Positions 9,696 through 17,709 of a stretch of 64,000 bases of DNA are shown here, piece after piece; position 1 is the stretch's first letter; every line of letters starts with the position of its first letter. The stretch lies in the NCBI RefSeq assembly GCF_900108035.1, contig NZ_FNVS01000013.1:56787-120786 (forward strand). The letters are read 5' to 3'. Made by a program: the position numbers and the translations under genes. The stretch is from Parabacteroides chinchillae. Its GTDB lineage: Bacteria; Bacteroidota; Bacteroidia; Bacteroidales; Tannerellaceae. Under the pieces are notes generated by a model that saw only the letters and a list, made by a program, of their open reading frames with translations, did not search any database and was not told the origin of the DNA.

Positions 9696-10698
9696 GGCTG
9701 TTTTGTTCCAGAATAAATTCTATTTTGTCGGGGAATAAGGTTGCATTGCGTATCCAGTCCGGTTTAACGGAAAGCTCGACAGGTAATGTTCCTGACATGT
9801 TTTGTTCCAGGTTTGCAAATGGGATTTCAATAGAGAACTGGTCGGCCGAAAGTTCTTTGAAGCGTGAAAGCGGTACACCGCATGTCACCTTAATTACAGC
9901 CGGAAACATCCTTAATGTATAATGACTAGGTATGCCCTTACAACTAACGGGGATATCTAAAGTTTTATCCGTATATTCCTCTATCGGAATAGTTACTGTA
10001 ACTGTAGACGGGTCGTAGTTTACACCGGGAATTTTTTGTAGAGGTATATTTTTGGTAACTGTTTTGTCGCCATCTTTTATTTCAGTATAAACTGTCTGAA
10101 TAGCGGTTAGCGAATCTAATATGACATCACTTGCATAGGCATTAACGACAGATGGTGATATTATGATTTCGCCGGATTGTTGAAATCCTGCATTAATATG
10201 AATATCTCCGTTAAATGCTACAGGTATTTTCTTTTGAACGCTTTTACTATAGCTGATATCTATCTGCTGAGGTTCGAAACTGATTAACGAAGTGGTAGAT
10301 ATGAGTTGCTTCAGAATGTCACTTTCAATGACTTTTCTGCTTATATGGAATGTTCCGTTCTTTTTATTGACATTTTTCATATCAGCGTCAATAGGGGCAA
10401 AACGTCTTCCGAAGGAATAGTTTAATAAAACACTTCCTTTGTCTTTTACATGTACTGTGACGTTGCTGGGAACGGTGTCTGTAAAAGCGATTTCGGGCGA
10501 AACATTCTTATATCTGACCGGAATATTGATCTCTATTTCATATTCCTGCTGTAAACTTTGAAGAAGCCAAAATCCTAAAGCCAGGAGTATAAATGAGAAA
10601 AAGACTAAAGTTTCTTTCCATCGTTTGCAACGCAAAAAAACTTTAGCCTTTTGTAGGACAGACTTGAATGGTTGTAATAAGTTTTCAAGCCTTAACAT
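9688..10698 (-). CDS. YbbR/CdaR-like domain membrane protein
   Basis: A 336-residue protein with a cytoplasmic N-terminus of ~30 residues, one membrane segment (LVFFSFILLALGFWLLQSL) and an extracytoplasmic part made of YbbR-like beta repeats (for example FNGDIHINAGFQQSGEIIISP). In Firmicutes the YbbR protein CdaR regulates the diadenylate cyclase CdaA; no cdaA is next to it here, so that role is not assumed. It sits between yajC and coaE in the nusB-yajC-coaE run. Confidence 0.75.
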   Translation of the reverse strand: MLRLENLLQPFKSVLQKAKVFLRCKRWKETLVFFSFILLALGFWLLQSLQQEYEIEINIPVRYKNVSPEIAFTDTVPSNVTVHVKDKGSVLLNYSFGRRFAPIDADMKNVNKKNGTFHISRKVIESDILKQLISTTSLISFEPQQIDISYSKSVQKKIPVAFNGDIHINAGFQQSGEIIISPSVVNAYASDVILDSLTAIQTVYTEIKDGDKTVTKNIPLQKIPGVNYDPSTVTVTIPIEEYTDKTLDIPVSCKGIPSHYTLRMFPAVIKVTCGVPLSRFKELSADQFSIEIPFANLEQNMSGTLPVELSVKPDWIRNATLFPDKIEFILEQNSHD

Positions 10699-10712
10699 GA
10701 ATTCGTTGTTAA

Positions 10713-11027
10713 TTACTTTTGCTGTGCGTCCTCTGATGAAGCGAATATAGAAGTTTTATCTACACGGATACGAACACCGTCTGCAATTTCTATCAGCATG
10801 TAAATGTCTCCGATTTCTTTTATTTTTCCGTATATACCCCCGGATGTGATAACTTTATCTCCGGTTTGCAATGCTTCGCGTGCTTTCTGGATTTCTTTTT
10901 GTTTCTTTTGTTGCGGACGAATCATAAAGAAATAGAAGATGGCAACAACTACGACCATCATTAGAATGCCAGACCATTGAGACTGGCCGGCACCAGCAGC
11001 TTGAAGTAAAATACTAATTAAGCTCAT
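10713..11027 (-). CDS. yajC: Preprotein translocase subunit YajC
   Basis: A 104-residue protein. One membrane helix (LMMVVVVAIFYFFMIRPQ) runs into the family signature FFMIRPQQKKQKEIQ, followed by a small cytoplasmic SH3-like domain (TGDKVITSGGIYGKIKEIGD). YajC associates with SecDF and the Sec translocon. Transcribed after nusB with a 62-base gap. Confidence 0.93.
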   Translation of the reverse strand: MSLISILLQAAGAGQSQWSGILMMVVVVAIFYFFMIRPQQKKQKEIQKAREALQTGDKVITSGGIYGKIKEIGDIYMLIEIADGVRIRVDKTSIFASSEDAQQK

Positions 11028-11089
11028 ACTATTATAATCAATTTACAAGTTAATATCAAAAACAATATGTGCAAATGTAAGTATAATAA

Positions 11090-12016
11090 TTAGTCTTTAA
11101 GCAATAACTTTTCTTTTTTTAACTCACTTACTATGGAATCGAGTATGCCATTAATAAATGTTCCGCTTTTGGGAGTGCTGTAGTATTTTGCAGTATCTAT
11201 ATATTCGTTCAGGGTAACGATTGTCGGAATAGTTGGGAACGTCATGATTTCGGCTATGGCAACCTGCATTATGATGAGGTCCATATTTGCAATACGTTCT
11301 GTTTCCCAATTTTTTATATGTTTTTCTATTCGTTCGCGGAACTCTTTTCCTTTCAATAATGACTGCCTGAATAACTGGATTGCAAACGACTTGTCTTCCA
11401 TATCTTTGAACATGGGTAACAAAGCCTGTTTACTTCCGTTCTTTTCTTCAAACTTCTTGATGGTTTTTAGGGTGAAAGTTTCGACAATTTCTATATCATC
11501 GTTCCAATAAATACTTTTATCTTCCAGATAATCTTCTACTGTTTCATTGCCACATATGATTTTCTTGAATACGGTACGCCAGAATTCTTTGTCAGTTTCG
11601 TATGAATCGTCTTTGTTAGCCAGATACTCTGCATATATATCGGAATCAAGAATCTGCTCAAGTACGGCTTTTATGAAATCTTCGTCATTACTCCATGAAA
11701 TACCTTGTTCTGAAACATACTTTTTCAAAGCGTCGTTTTGTTCAATCTGGGCTGCAAAACGATTGTCTGTCAGGCGTGTGTTCGGATTTAACTCTGCTTC
11801 CGTAGGCATGTACTTGTTTTTACGGGCATCGAGCAGACGTTTTTGAAGGTTTGTTACTTCAACAATAAGAAGAAGGAAATAATGATATAAGTCGTACGAC
11901 TTTTGGAGGCTGAAAAGTAATTCATTTTCCGCTACTTTGAGGTCACCGTTACCATTTTGATAGTAAGAATATACTATCTGTAAAACTTTAATGCGGATTA
12001 AAATTCTGTTGATCAT
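11090..12016 (-). CDS. nusB: Transcription antitermination protein NusB
   Basis: A 308-residue protein. The C-terminal half is the all-helical NusB domain with the RIANMDLIIMQVAIAE and PTIVTLNEYIDTAKYYSTPKS segments. Bacteroidetes NusB proteins carry an extended N-terminal and middle part, which explains the length (classic NusB is about 140 residues). NusB binds BoxA with S10 and acts in rRNA antitermination. First gene of the minus-strand run that goes on to yajC, the CdaR-like gene and coaE. Confidence 0.88.
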   Translation of the reverse strand: MINRILIRIKVLQIVYSYYQNGNGDLKVAENELLFSLQKSYDLYHYFLLLIVEVTNLQKRLLDARKNKYMPTEAELNPNTRLTDNRFAAQIEQNDALKKYVSEQGISWSNDEDFIKAVLEQILDSDIYAEYLANKDDSYETDKEFWRTVFKKIICGNETVEDYLEDKSIYWNDDIEIVETFTLKTIKKFEEKNGSKQALLPMFKDMEDKSFAIQLFRQSLLKGKEFRERIEKHIKNWETERIANMDLIIMQVAIAEIMTFPTIPTIVTLNEYIDTAKYYSTPKSGTFINGILDSIVSELKKEKLLLKD

Positions 12017-12051
12017 CGTTTGAAAGAACTTCTTGTTATAAATTTAGGTTG

Positions 12052-12059
12052 CAAAGGTA
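12052..12059 (-). promoter_or_regulatory. Putative -7 box of nusB operon
   Basis: TACCTTTG on the minus strand, 35 bases before the nusB start. Confidence 0.5.
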
Positions 12060-12242
12060 GCTATTCTTTTTATAAAAAAGAGGGAGTTTGCTTAATTTTA
12101 TATGCATTAGATGATATTTTGAATTTACGGCTGTTTGGGTGGTATTTTGATACGTTAAAATAGTTGCTATTTAAAAAAAAATGCACATATTTGAGGCTAG
12201 TTATGATAAATGGGACGGGTGTATTAATAAATGTTAGCTGTC

Positions 12243-12602
12243 ATGGAAGATTCTATAAGGAAAGCACATGTTGAGGGTGGTGATAAAGAAATTTTATATT
12301 CTAAAGCCATCAAAGCAGGGAAACGGATCTATTATCTGGATGTGAAGAAGAATTTAAAAGATGACTTGTTTTTAGCTGTTACTGAAAGTAAAAAGATTCA
12401 ACCTAAGGACGGAACGCAAGTATCTTTTGAAAAACACAAAATTTTCCTGTATAAAGAAGACTTTGACAAATTCATGGATGGATTGAACGATGTAATTCAT
12501 TACATTAAGAGATGTAATGAAGGTAAAGGGCCGGATGTTCAACTTGAAAATGAAGAAGGGGATAATGCCTCTGATGAGATAAAGCTCGATATAGAGTTTT
12601 GA
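12243..12602 (+). CDS. PUR family DNA/RNA-binding protein (DUF3276)
   Basis: A 119-residue protein (123 if the ATG at 12231 is used). The segment ILYSKAIKAGKRIYYLDVKK and the later LAVTESKK match the bacterial PUR-alpha-like family of Bacteroidetes and spirochaetes, which forms dimers and binds single-stranded nucleic acid. The start at MEDS is preferred because family members begin with a short acidic stretch just before the domain. The C-terminal ~25 residues are acidic. A strong terminator follows 18 bases after the stop. Confidence 0.83.
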   Translation: MEDSIRKAHVEGGDKEILYSKAIKAGKRIYYLDVKKNLKDDLFLAVTESKKIQPKDGTQVSFEKHKIFLYKEDFDKFMDGLNDVIHYIKRCNEGKGPDVQLENEEGDNASDEIKLDIEF

Positions 12603-12619
12603 GAAAAAAAGAAAAAAGA

Positions 12620-12658
12620 TAATGGGCTGCTTTCTTTATCAAGAAAAGCAGCCCATTA
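12620..12658. terminator. Bidirectional terminator
   Basis: 13-bp arms TAATGGGCTGCTT / AAGCAGCCCATTA with a 13-base loop, an A-rich run before and T-rich bases after. It separates the PUR-family gene from the convergent ferredoxin gene. Confidence 0.85.
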
Positions 12659-12708
12659 CTTTTATAGGTACTTGTATTTAACAAGTAATCCTATTTTTCC
12701 TGCGATAT

Positions 12709-12879
12709 TTATTCTGCCGGATGGATAGCTTCTGTAGGACAAGCATCTGCGCAAGTTCCACAGTCTGTACACATTTCAGGATTGATACTGTATTTATCAC
12801 CTTCTGAAATTGCTCCTACCGGACATTCATCAATACATGTACCGCAAGCAATACAATCGTCGCTAATTACGTAAGCCAT
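12709..12879 (-). CDS. 2[4Fe-4S] ferredoxin
   Basis: A 56-residue protein read directly on the minus strand. It has two CxxCxxCxxxCP clusters: CIACGTCIDECP and CTDCGTCADACP. It begins MAYVISDDC and ends AIHPAE, the classic clostridial-type low-potential ferredoxin. It carries electrons in the cytoplasm, for example for pyruvate:ferredoxin oxidoreductase. Monocistronic, with its own promoter-like box and a shared terminator. Confidence 0.95.
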   Translation of the reverse strand: MAYVISDDCIACGTCIDECPVGAISEGDKYSINPEMCTDCGTCADACPTEAIHPAE

Positions 12880-12916
12880 TTTATTAAACGTTTAAATTGA
12901 TAACTATTAGTTGGTG

Positions 12917-12924
12917 CAAAATTA
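12917..12924 (-). promoter_or_regulatory. Putative -7 box of the ferredoxin gene
   Basis: TAATTTTG on the minus strand, 38 bases before the ferredoxin ATG. Confidence 0.45.
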
Positions 12925-13032
12925 GAGCTTTCTTTGTATTAAAAAAATATCTGCTGCTTTATTTTGCCCATTTAGGTGCATTTTTGCAATAACTTTATTT
13001 GTTTTCCGTTATAATTCAAAATTGAATCAGAG

Positions 13033-13734
13033 TTGAAACGTTTGTTATTTGTATTATGTGTGTTGTGTCTGGCTACCACAGGAGCTATGGCACAAAAGGA
13101 AAGGGTGAAGAATCAACCGTATGCCGATTTGAAGTGGTTTCATTTAGGTTTCCATGTAGGCCTGCATGCGCAAGACTTGTTGTTGACTCATTCTGGTGTT
13201 ACAACAAATGGCGAAACTTGGTTTGCTGAAATACCTTCTTATTCTCCGGGATTTAGTGTCGGAGTTATAGGCGATTTATATTTGAATCCATATTTTAATT
13301 TGCGTTTGGTTCCTACAATTCATTTTGGAGACAAGAAGTTTATTTTTCGTGAGCAATCCACAGGTGAAGAGTTTACAACGAATACGCGTTCTACTTACTT
13401 GTCTTTCCCGTTGGATGTAAAGTATACAGCTTTGCGTCTTAATAATTACCGCCCTTACTTGATTGGCGGTGTATACGGTTCATTTGATTTGGGGCGTAAG
13501 AAAGACAATCCTATTTTGTTGAAAGGTGCAGACTTCGGACTGGAGTTTGGTATAGGATGCGATATTTATTTACCCTTTTTTAAATTGTGCCCGGAGTTGA
13601 AATTCTGTTTTGGCCTGGTTGATTTACTGGAAAAAGACCGGTCTAGCTTGAATGATCGTGACCTGATAAAATATACAGATGCTCTTTCGAAAGCAACTTC
13701 ACGGATGGTTGTCCTTACGTTTAATTTCGAATAA
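13033..13734 (+). CDS. porT: PorT family outer-membrane beta-barrel protein
   Basis: A 233-residue protein with a clear signal peptide (MKRLLFVLCVLCLATTGAMAQ) and a beta-barrel made of alternating hydrophobic strands. The length and the wording around FHLGFHVGLHAQDL and TPTIHFGDKK-like strands fit PorT, an outer-membrane part of the type IX secretion system first described in Porphyromonas. The start is TTG: the frame has a stop at 13012-13014 and no ATG before the signal peptide. The last 14 bases overlap the end of the convergent cdsA gene. Confidence 0.78.
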   Translation: MKRLLFVLCVLCLATTGAMAQKERVKNQPYADLKWFHLGFHVGLHAQDLLLTHSGVTTNGETWFAEIPSYSPGFSVGVIGDLYLNPYFNLRLVPTIHFGDKKFIFREQSTGEEFTTNTRSTYLSFPLDVKYTALRLNNYRPYLIGGVYGSFDLGRKKDNPILLKGADFGLEFGIGCDIYLPFFKLCPELKFCFGLVDLLEKDRSSLNDRDLIKYTDALSKATSRMVVLTFNFE

Positions 13735-14554
13735 AAAGTTCAATATAGATATAAGAAGCAGGTATAGCCATCATCACACTGTCAAACCTGTCGAGCATGC
13801 CTCCGTGTCCCGGCAATAGTTTACCGGAATCTTTTACACCTAACGTGCGTTTCAGCAGCGATTCTATTAAATCTCCCCATGTGCCGAAAAGAACAATTGA
13901 AAATGAAAGTCCCAACCAGTTATATCTGCTGATTCCTGGTGCATACCAAGCAAAAACCTGTGAAGCTGCTAATACAACGACAAGCCCTCCGAAAAAACCT
14001 TCCCATGATTTTTTAGGCGAAATTCGTTCGAATAATCTTCTTTTACCTATACGTGAACCTACTAAATATGCACCTGTGTCGTTTAGCCAGATAAATACAA
14101 ATATAGCTAATGCATATAACGGAGTGAAAACAATTTCACCCGGAGTATTGGGAATGGAAGTTATAAAATTCAACATGGAAAATGTTCCTGCACAATATAC
14201 TTGGGCTAGTAATGTAAATGCCCAATTATTTATAGGATTCGGGGCTTTGTGATAGAGCTCGGCTATCAATGTATACATCAAAAATAAGAGGTAGGGCAGG
14301 AATATGTTTCTGTCTGCTAATCCGTTTGCAAACATGAATGTCCCTATGAACAGGTAGGCACCTCCAATAGAACTGATAACCCGCTGAATGGTTGTATTTT
14401 CATAGTGATCCATTAGCCCATAAAATTCCCATAAAGAAAGAGCTGTGATAAGAGTAAATATAACCAGGAACAATATTGGATGGAAACAAATAGCTCCCAA
14501 CATAACCGCTACAAAGATTACACCGGTTAATGCTCGTTTTATCAGATTATTCAA
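13721..14554 (-). CDS. cdsA: Phosphatidate cytidylyltransferase
   Basis: A 277-residue integral membrane enzyme that makes CDP-diacylglycerol from CTP and phosphatidate. Multiple membrane helices are followed by the C-terminal family signature, here around LKRTLGVKDSGKLLPGHGGMLDRFDS. It lies downstream of rsfS-ftsH on the same strand, a common Bacteroidales order, but a terminator and a long inverted repeat in the 262-base gap suggest separate transcription here. Confidence 0.92.
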   Translation of the reverse strand: MNNLIKRALTGVIFVAVMLGAICFHPILFLVIFTLITALSLWEFYGLMDHYENTTIQRVISSIGGAYLFIGTFMFANGLADRNIFLPYLLFLMYTLIAELYHKAPNPINNWAFTLLAQVYCAGTFSMLNFITSIPNTPGEIVFTPLYALAIFVFIWLNDTGAYLVGSRIGKRRLFERISPKKSWEGFFGGLVVVLAASQVFAWYAPGISRYNWLGLSFSIVLFGTWGDLIESLLKRTLGVKDSGKLLPGHGGMLDRFDSVMMAIPASYIYIELFIRN

Positions 14555-14656
14555 GATTGTAATGTTTTGTTTTCGTATAAAATTTGTTTCGGATGCAAAC
14601 CTACATAAAAATATCGAATTACAATATGCCTGATCCTGATATCTCGATCATTTTCT

Positions 14657-14720
14657 AATATCATCCCGATCATTTCACAAAATCATCTTGATGTTTTTGT
14701 GAAATGATCGGGATGATATT
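14657..14720. repeat. Perfect 26-bp inverted repeat
   Basis: Arms 14657-14682 and 14695-14720 are perfect reverse complements (they begin AATATCATCCCGATCATTTC) with a 12-base loop. It lies between cdsA and ftsH, next to a separate terminator. It could be a mobile palindromic repeat or a second terminator; there is no long T run. Confidence 0.85.
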
Positions 14721-14737
14721 TTAGAGAGATGGTATAC

Positions 14738-14787
14738 AAAATCAAAAAAGGGAGTATTCGCTGAAGAATACTCCCTTTTTTGATTTT
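14738..14787. terminator. Strong intrinsic terminator after ftsH
   Basis: Perfect 22-bp arms (14738-14759 and 14766-14787) built around GGGAGTATTC, with flanking A and T tracts, so it is active on both strands in principle. The ftsH stop is 30 bases away. Confidence 0.9.
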
Positions 14788-14816
14788 ACTATAAATAAAG
14801 TTATTTCCGAAAACGA

Positions 14817-16868
14817 TCAGGCTATTTGTTCGGATTCTGCCTTACTGTCATTTTTCGGCACGACATTTTTGTCATCTTTATCTTCCGCTTTATCTTTTTC
14901 TGCTTCGGTTTGTTCTTCATTCTTTGTTTTACTTTGCAATTCAAGGATTTCTTCCGAACGTGAAATCCAGGCCCGTTTACCAAAAATATGTTCTACATCT
15001 TCAGCATATATAACTTCGCGTTCCAATAAAACTTTTGCTAAAGCATTGTGTCCTTCCGTGTTTTCCGACAGGATTTTTTTAGCCCGTTTATATTGTTCGT
15101 TTATTATTATTTGTACTTCCTGGTCGATCAGTCGTGCTGTTTCTTCGCTATATGGTTTGGTGAATCCCCAATCTTGTCCTGTCGAATCATAATAATTTAA
15201 GTTGGGCAATTTGTCACTCATTCCAAAATAAACAACCATTGCGTATGCTTGTTTTGTTACACGTTCCAAATCATTGGATGCTCCTGTTGAAATTTTTCCT
15301 AAGAATAATTCTTCAGCGGCACGTCCTCCAAGCGTAGCACACATTTCGTCCAGTAATTGTTCGCGGGTGGTGATTTGGCGTTCTTCCGGAAGATACCATG
15401 CTGCTCCTAATGCTTTTCCTCTTGGTACGATTGTAACCTTTACTAAAGGATTGGCATGTTCAAGCAACCAGCTTAGCGTAGCATGGCCGGCTTCGTGATT
15501 GGCAATGCAATTACGTTCATCGGTTGTTGTGATCTTTGTACGTTTTTCCAGACCTCCGACAATACGGTCTACTGCATTCATAAAGTCTTCTTTCTGTACA
15601 AATTTTTTGCCATTGCGCGCTGCTATTAAGGCAGCTTCGTTACAAACGTTAGCAATGTCCGCACCTGAGAATCCCGGTGTCTGGCGAGCTAAAAATTCAG
15701 TGTCGACACTGTCGTCAATTTTGATCGGACGAAGATGTACACCAAATATTTCTTTACGTTCGTTCAAATCGGGCAATTCTACATGAATCTGTCGGTCAAA
15801 ACGTCCGGCACGAAGCAATGCTTTGTCCAGGATATCTGCACGGTTTGTTGCTGCTAAAATAATAACACCACTATTGGAACCGAAACCATCCATTTCTGTA
15901 AGTAACTGGTTCAATGTGTTTTCTCGTTCGTCATTACTGTTCATGTTGACGTTTTTTCCACGGGCGCGCCCTACTGCATCAATTTCGTCAATGAATACAA
16001 TACATGGTGCTTTTTCTTTTGCCTGGCGGAATAAATCACGTACGCGTGAAGCTCCTACGCCAACAAACATTTCCACGAAGTCGGAACCCGACAGTGAAAA
16101 GAACGGAACATCAGCTTCGCCTGCAACTGCTTTTGCCAGCAATGTTTTACCGGTTCCCGGAGGGCCGACAAGTAATGCACCTTTAGGTATTTTACCTCCC
16201 AGCTCGGTGTATTTGTCCGGATTCTTTAAGAATGATACGATTTCTTCCACTTCTTGTTTTGCTTCGGATAATCCGGCTACATCTTTAAATGTAACTTTCT
16301 TTTGGTTATCTTTATCAAAAAGCTGAGCTTTTGCTTTGCCCACGCTAAAGACACCTCCGGGACCACCTCCGGCTCCTCCGGACATGCGCCTCATAAGGAA
16401 TATCCATACAACAATAAGTAGAATGATAGGACCGAATGATACGAGGAAGTTCCACATTGTATCATCTCCTTCTTCAAAGCTGACTTGTGTATCAATATGA
16501 TCGTTGGCTACAGCATTATCGTAGAAATCGGAGAATTTATCAGCCGAAGGTATCTTTACGAATACTTTCGGAGAATTACCAAGGCGGCTGTTATCTCCTT
16601 TAAAAACAAGGTCGGTTTTTCCGTTCTTTACAGTAGCTTCAACCAGGTTCTTTTTGTTGTAAACTACCATTTTTTCGAAAACATTATCTTTGGCCAGCTT
16701 CTGAAATTCAGTCCAGCCCAACTCTTTTGATCCTGAAGAATCATTTGTCATATACAATGCAATAAGCATCATGAATATTAATCCGTACATCCAGTACAGG
16801 TTAAAACGAAACATCTTCGGCTTGCCGTTCTTCGGAGATTTATTAAACATGTTGTTTTTATTTTCCAT
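14817..16868 (-). CDS. ftsH: ATP-dependent zinc metalloprotease FtsH
   Basis: A 683-residue membrane AAA+ protease that degrades unassembled membrane proteins and short-lived regulators. An N-terminal membrane anchor and a periplasmic region are followed by a second membrane segment (VSFGPIILLIVVWIFLMRR), a Gly-rich linker, the AAA domain (Walker A GPPGTGKT, MFVGVGASRVRDLF, IDEIDAVGR) and the zinc site HEAGH near residue 456. The C-terminal ~40 residues are a charged Lys/Glu/Asp tail. Follows rsfS by 29 bases, so cotranscribed. Confidence 0.96.
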   Translation of the reverse strand: MENKNNMFNKSPKNGKPKMFRFNLYWMYGLIFMMLIALYMTNDSSGSKELGWTEFQKLAKDNVFEKMVVYNKKNLVEATVKNGKTDLVFKGDNSRLGNSPKVFVKIPSADKFSDFYDNAVANDHIDTQVSFEEGDDTMWNFLVSFGPIILLIVVWIFLMRRMSGGAGGGPGGVFSVGKAKAQLFDKDNQKKVTFKDVAGLSEAKQEVEEIVSFLKNPDKYTELGGKIPKGALLVGPPGTGKTLLAKAVAGEADVPFFSLSGSDFVEMFVGVGASRVRDLFRQAKEKAPCIVFIDEIDAVGRARGKNVNMNSNDERENTLNQLLTEMDGFGSNSGVIILAATNRADILDKALLRAGRFDRQIHVELPDLNERKEIFGVHLRPIKIDDSVDTEFLARQTPGFSGADIANVCNEAALIAARNGKKFVQKEDFMNAVDRIVGGLEKRTKITTTDERNCIANHEAGHATLSWLLEHANPLVKVTIVPRGKALGAAWYLPEERQITTREQLLDEMCATLGGRAAEELFLGKISTGASNDLERVTKQAYAMVVYFGMSDKLPNLNYYDSTGQDWGFTKPYSEETARLIDQEVQIIINEQYKRAKKILSENTEGHNALAKVLLEREVIYAEDVEHIFGKRAWISRSEEILELQSKTKNEEQTEAEKDKAEDKDDKNVVPKNDSKAESEQIA

Positions 16869-16897
16869 AAAAGATAAATCTAATTAAAAACCGGTCG

Positions 16898-17257
16898 TTA
16901 ATCCAGATTAGGGATTTGAGTTACTTTGGAGTCTGCCCAAAGATTTTCCAGATTATAGAATTCTCTCTGTTCCGGTAAAAATATATGTACAAGAACCGTG
17001 CCATAATCCATGCCAATCCACTGGGCTCCCTGGTTTCCATCAATGGACAGAGGTTTTTCTCCGACCTCTTTACGGGCAAAGTCCCATACTGAATCTGATA
17101 GTGCTGAAACTTGGGTAGGTGTGTTTCCTTCACAAATTATCATATATTCACAAATGTTCCCTGATAATTGGGTTAAATCCACGGTTACAATATTTTTGCC
17201 TTTCTTTTCCTGAAGGCCTTCAACAATCGCTTTTACTAATTCTTTTGTTTGATCCAT
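16898..17257 (-). CDS. rsfS: Ribosome silencing factor RsfS
   Basis: A 119-residue RsfS/YbeB/Iojap protein that binds ribosomal protein L14 and blocks subunit joining when nutrients are low. The family segments EYMIICEGNTPTQVSALSD and the WIGMDYGTVLVHIFLPEQRE strand near the C-terminus are present. It is the first gene of the rsfS-ftsH unit. Confidence 0.93.
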   Translation of the reverse strand: MDQTKELVKAIVEGLQEKKGKNIVTVDLTQLSGNICEYMIICEGNTPTQVSALSDSVWDFARKEVGEKPLSIDGNQGAQWIGMDYGTVLVHIFLPEQREFYNLENLWADSKVTQIPNLD

Positions 17258-17287
17258 CTATTTTGTATTGAATAATTTTCTGAGTCG

Positions 17288-17295
17288 CAAATATA
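17288..17295 (-). promoter_or_regulatory. Putative -7 box of rsfS-ftsH
   Basis: TATATTTG on the minus strand, 30 bases before the rsfS start. Confidence 0.5.
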
Positions 17296-17411
17296 CTTCT
17301 TAAATTTATTATGATCGTCTTTTCCTTATATAATATATGTATAAACCTTTTCAAAATGAAAACAAGGGCTGGAAGAAAATGTTTATTTGTGGGAATTTTT
17401 TCGGCCGAATA

Positions 17412-17442
17412 TTTGCAGTATTAGAGAAAGTATATACCTTTG
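17412..17442 (+). promoter_or_regulatory. Promoter of the tRNA-Gln genes
   Basis: A full Bacteroidetes-type promoter: TTTG at 17412-17415, 19 bp spacer, TACCTTTG at 17435-17442. The first tRNA starts 38 bases after the -7 box. Confidence 0.75.
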
Positions 17443-17480
17443 CACTCGCAAACGAAAGCGTTGCATTATTTAAGCTTTAT

Positions 17481-17551
17481 TGTTCAATGGTGTAATGGTA
17501 GCACAACAGATTCTGGTCCTGTTAGTCCAAGTTCGAGCCTTGGTTGAACAA
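17481..17551 (+). tRNA. tRNA-Gln (CTG)
   Basis: A 71-base cloverleaf: acceptor TGTTCAA pairs with TTGAACA, D-stem GTG/CAC, T-arm CCAAG-TTCGAGC-CTTGG, discriminator A and no encoded CCA. The anticodon loop is TTCTGGT, giving anticodon CTG (Gln). The last pair of the anticodon stem is an A-C mismatch (31/39). Confidence 0.93.
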
Positions 17552-17591
17552 CAATAAATAGCATCGCCTTTGTTGATAGAAAAATATATTT

Positions 17592-17662
17592 TGTTCAATG
17601 GTGTAATGGTAGCACAACAGATTCTGGTCCTGTTAGTCCAAGTTCGAGCCTTGGTTGAACAA
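17592..17662 (+). tRNA. tRNA-Gln (CTG), second identical copy
   Basis: Identical over all 71 bases to the copy 111 bases upstream, separated by a 40-base spacer. It has no promoter box of its own that I could see, so a single transcript for both is likely, ended by the hairpin that follows. Confidence 0.93.
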
Positions 17663-17675
17663 CAAAAGTTTAATA

Positions 17676-17709
17676 GCCCGCTATTTTTTGAGAGTAGCGG
17701 GCGTTTTTT
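17676..17709 (+). terminator. Terminator of the tRNA-Gln unit
   Basis: Arms GCCCGCTA / TAGCGGGC (17676-17683, 17695-17702) followed by GTTTTTT. The T run touches the stop codon of the convergent ABC permease gene. Confidence 0.85.
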
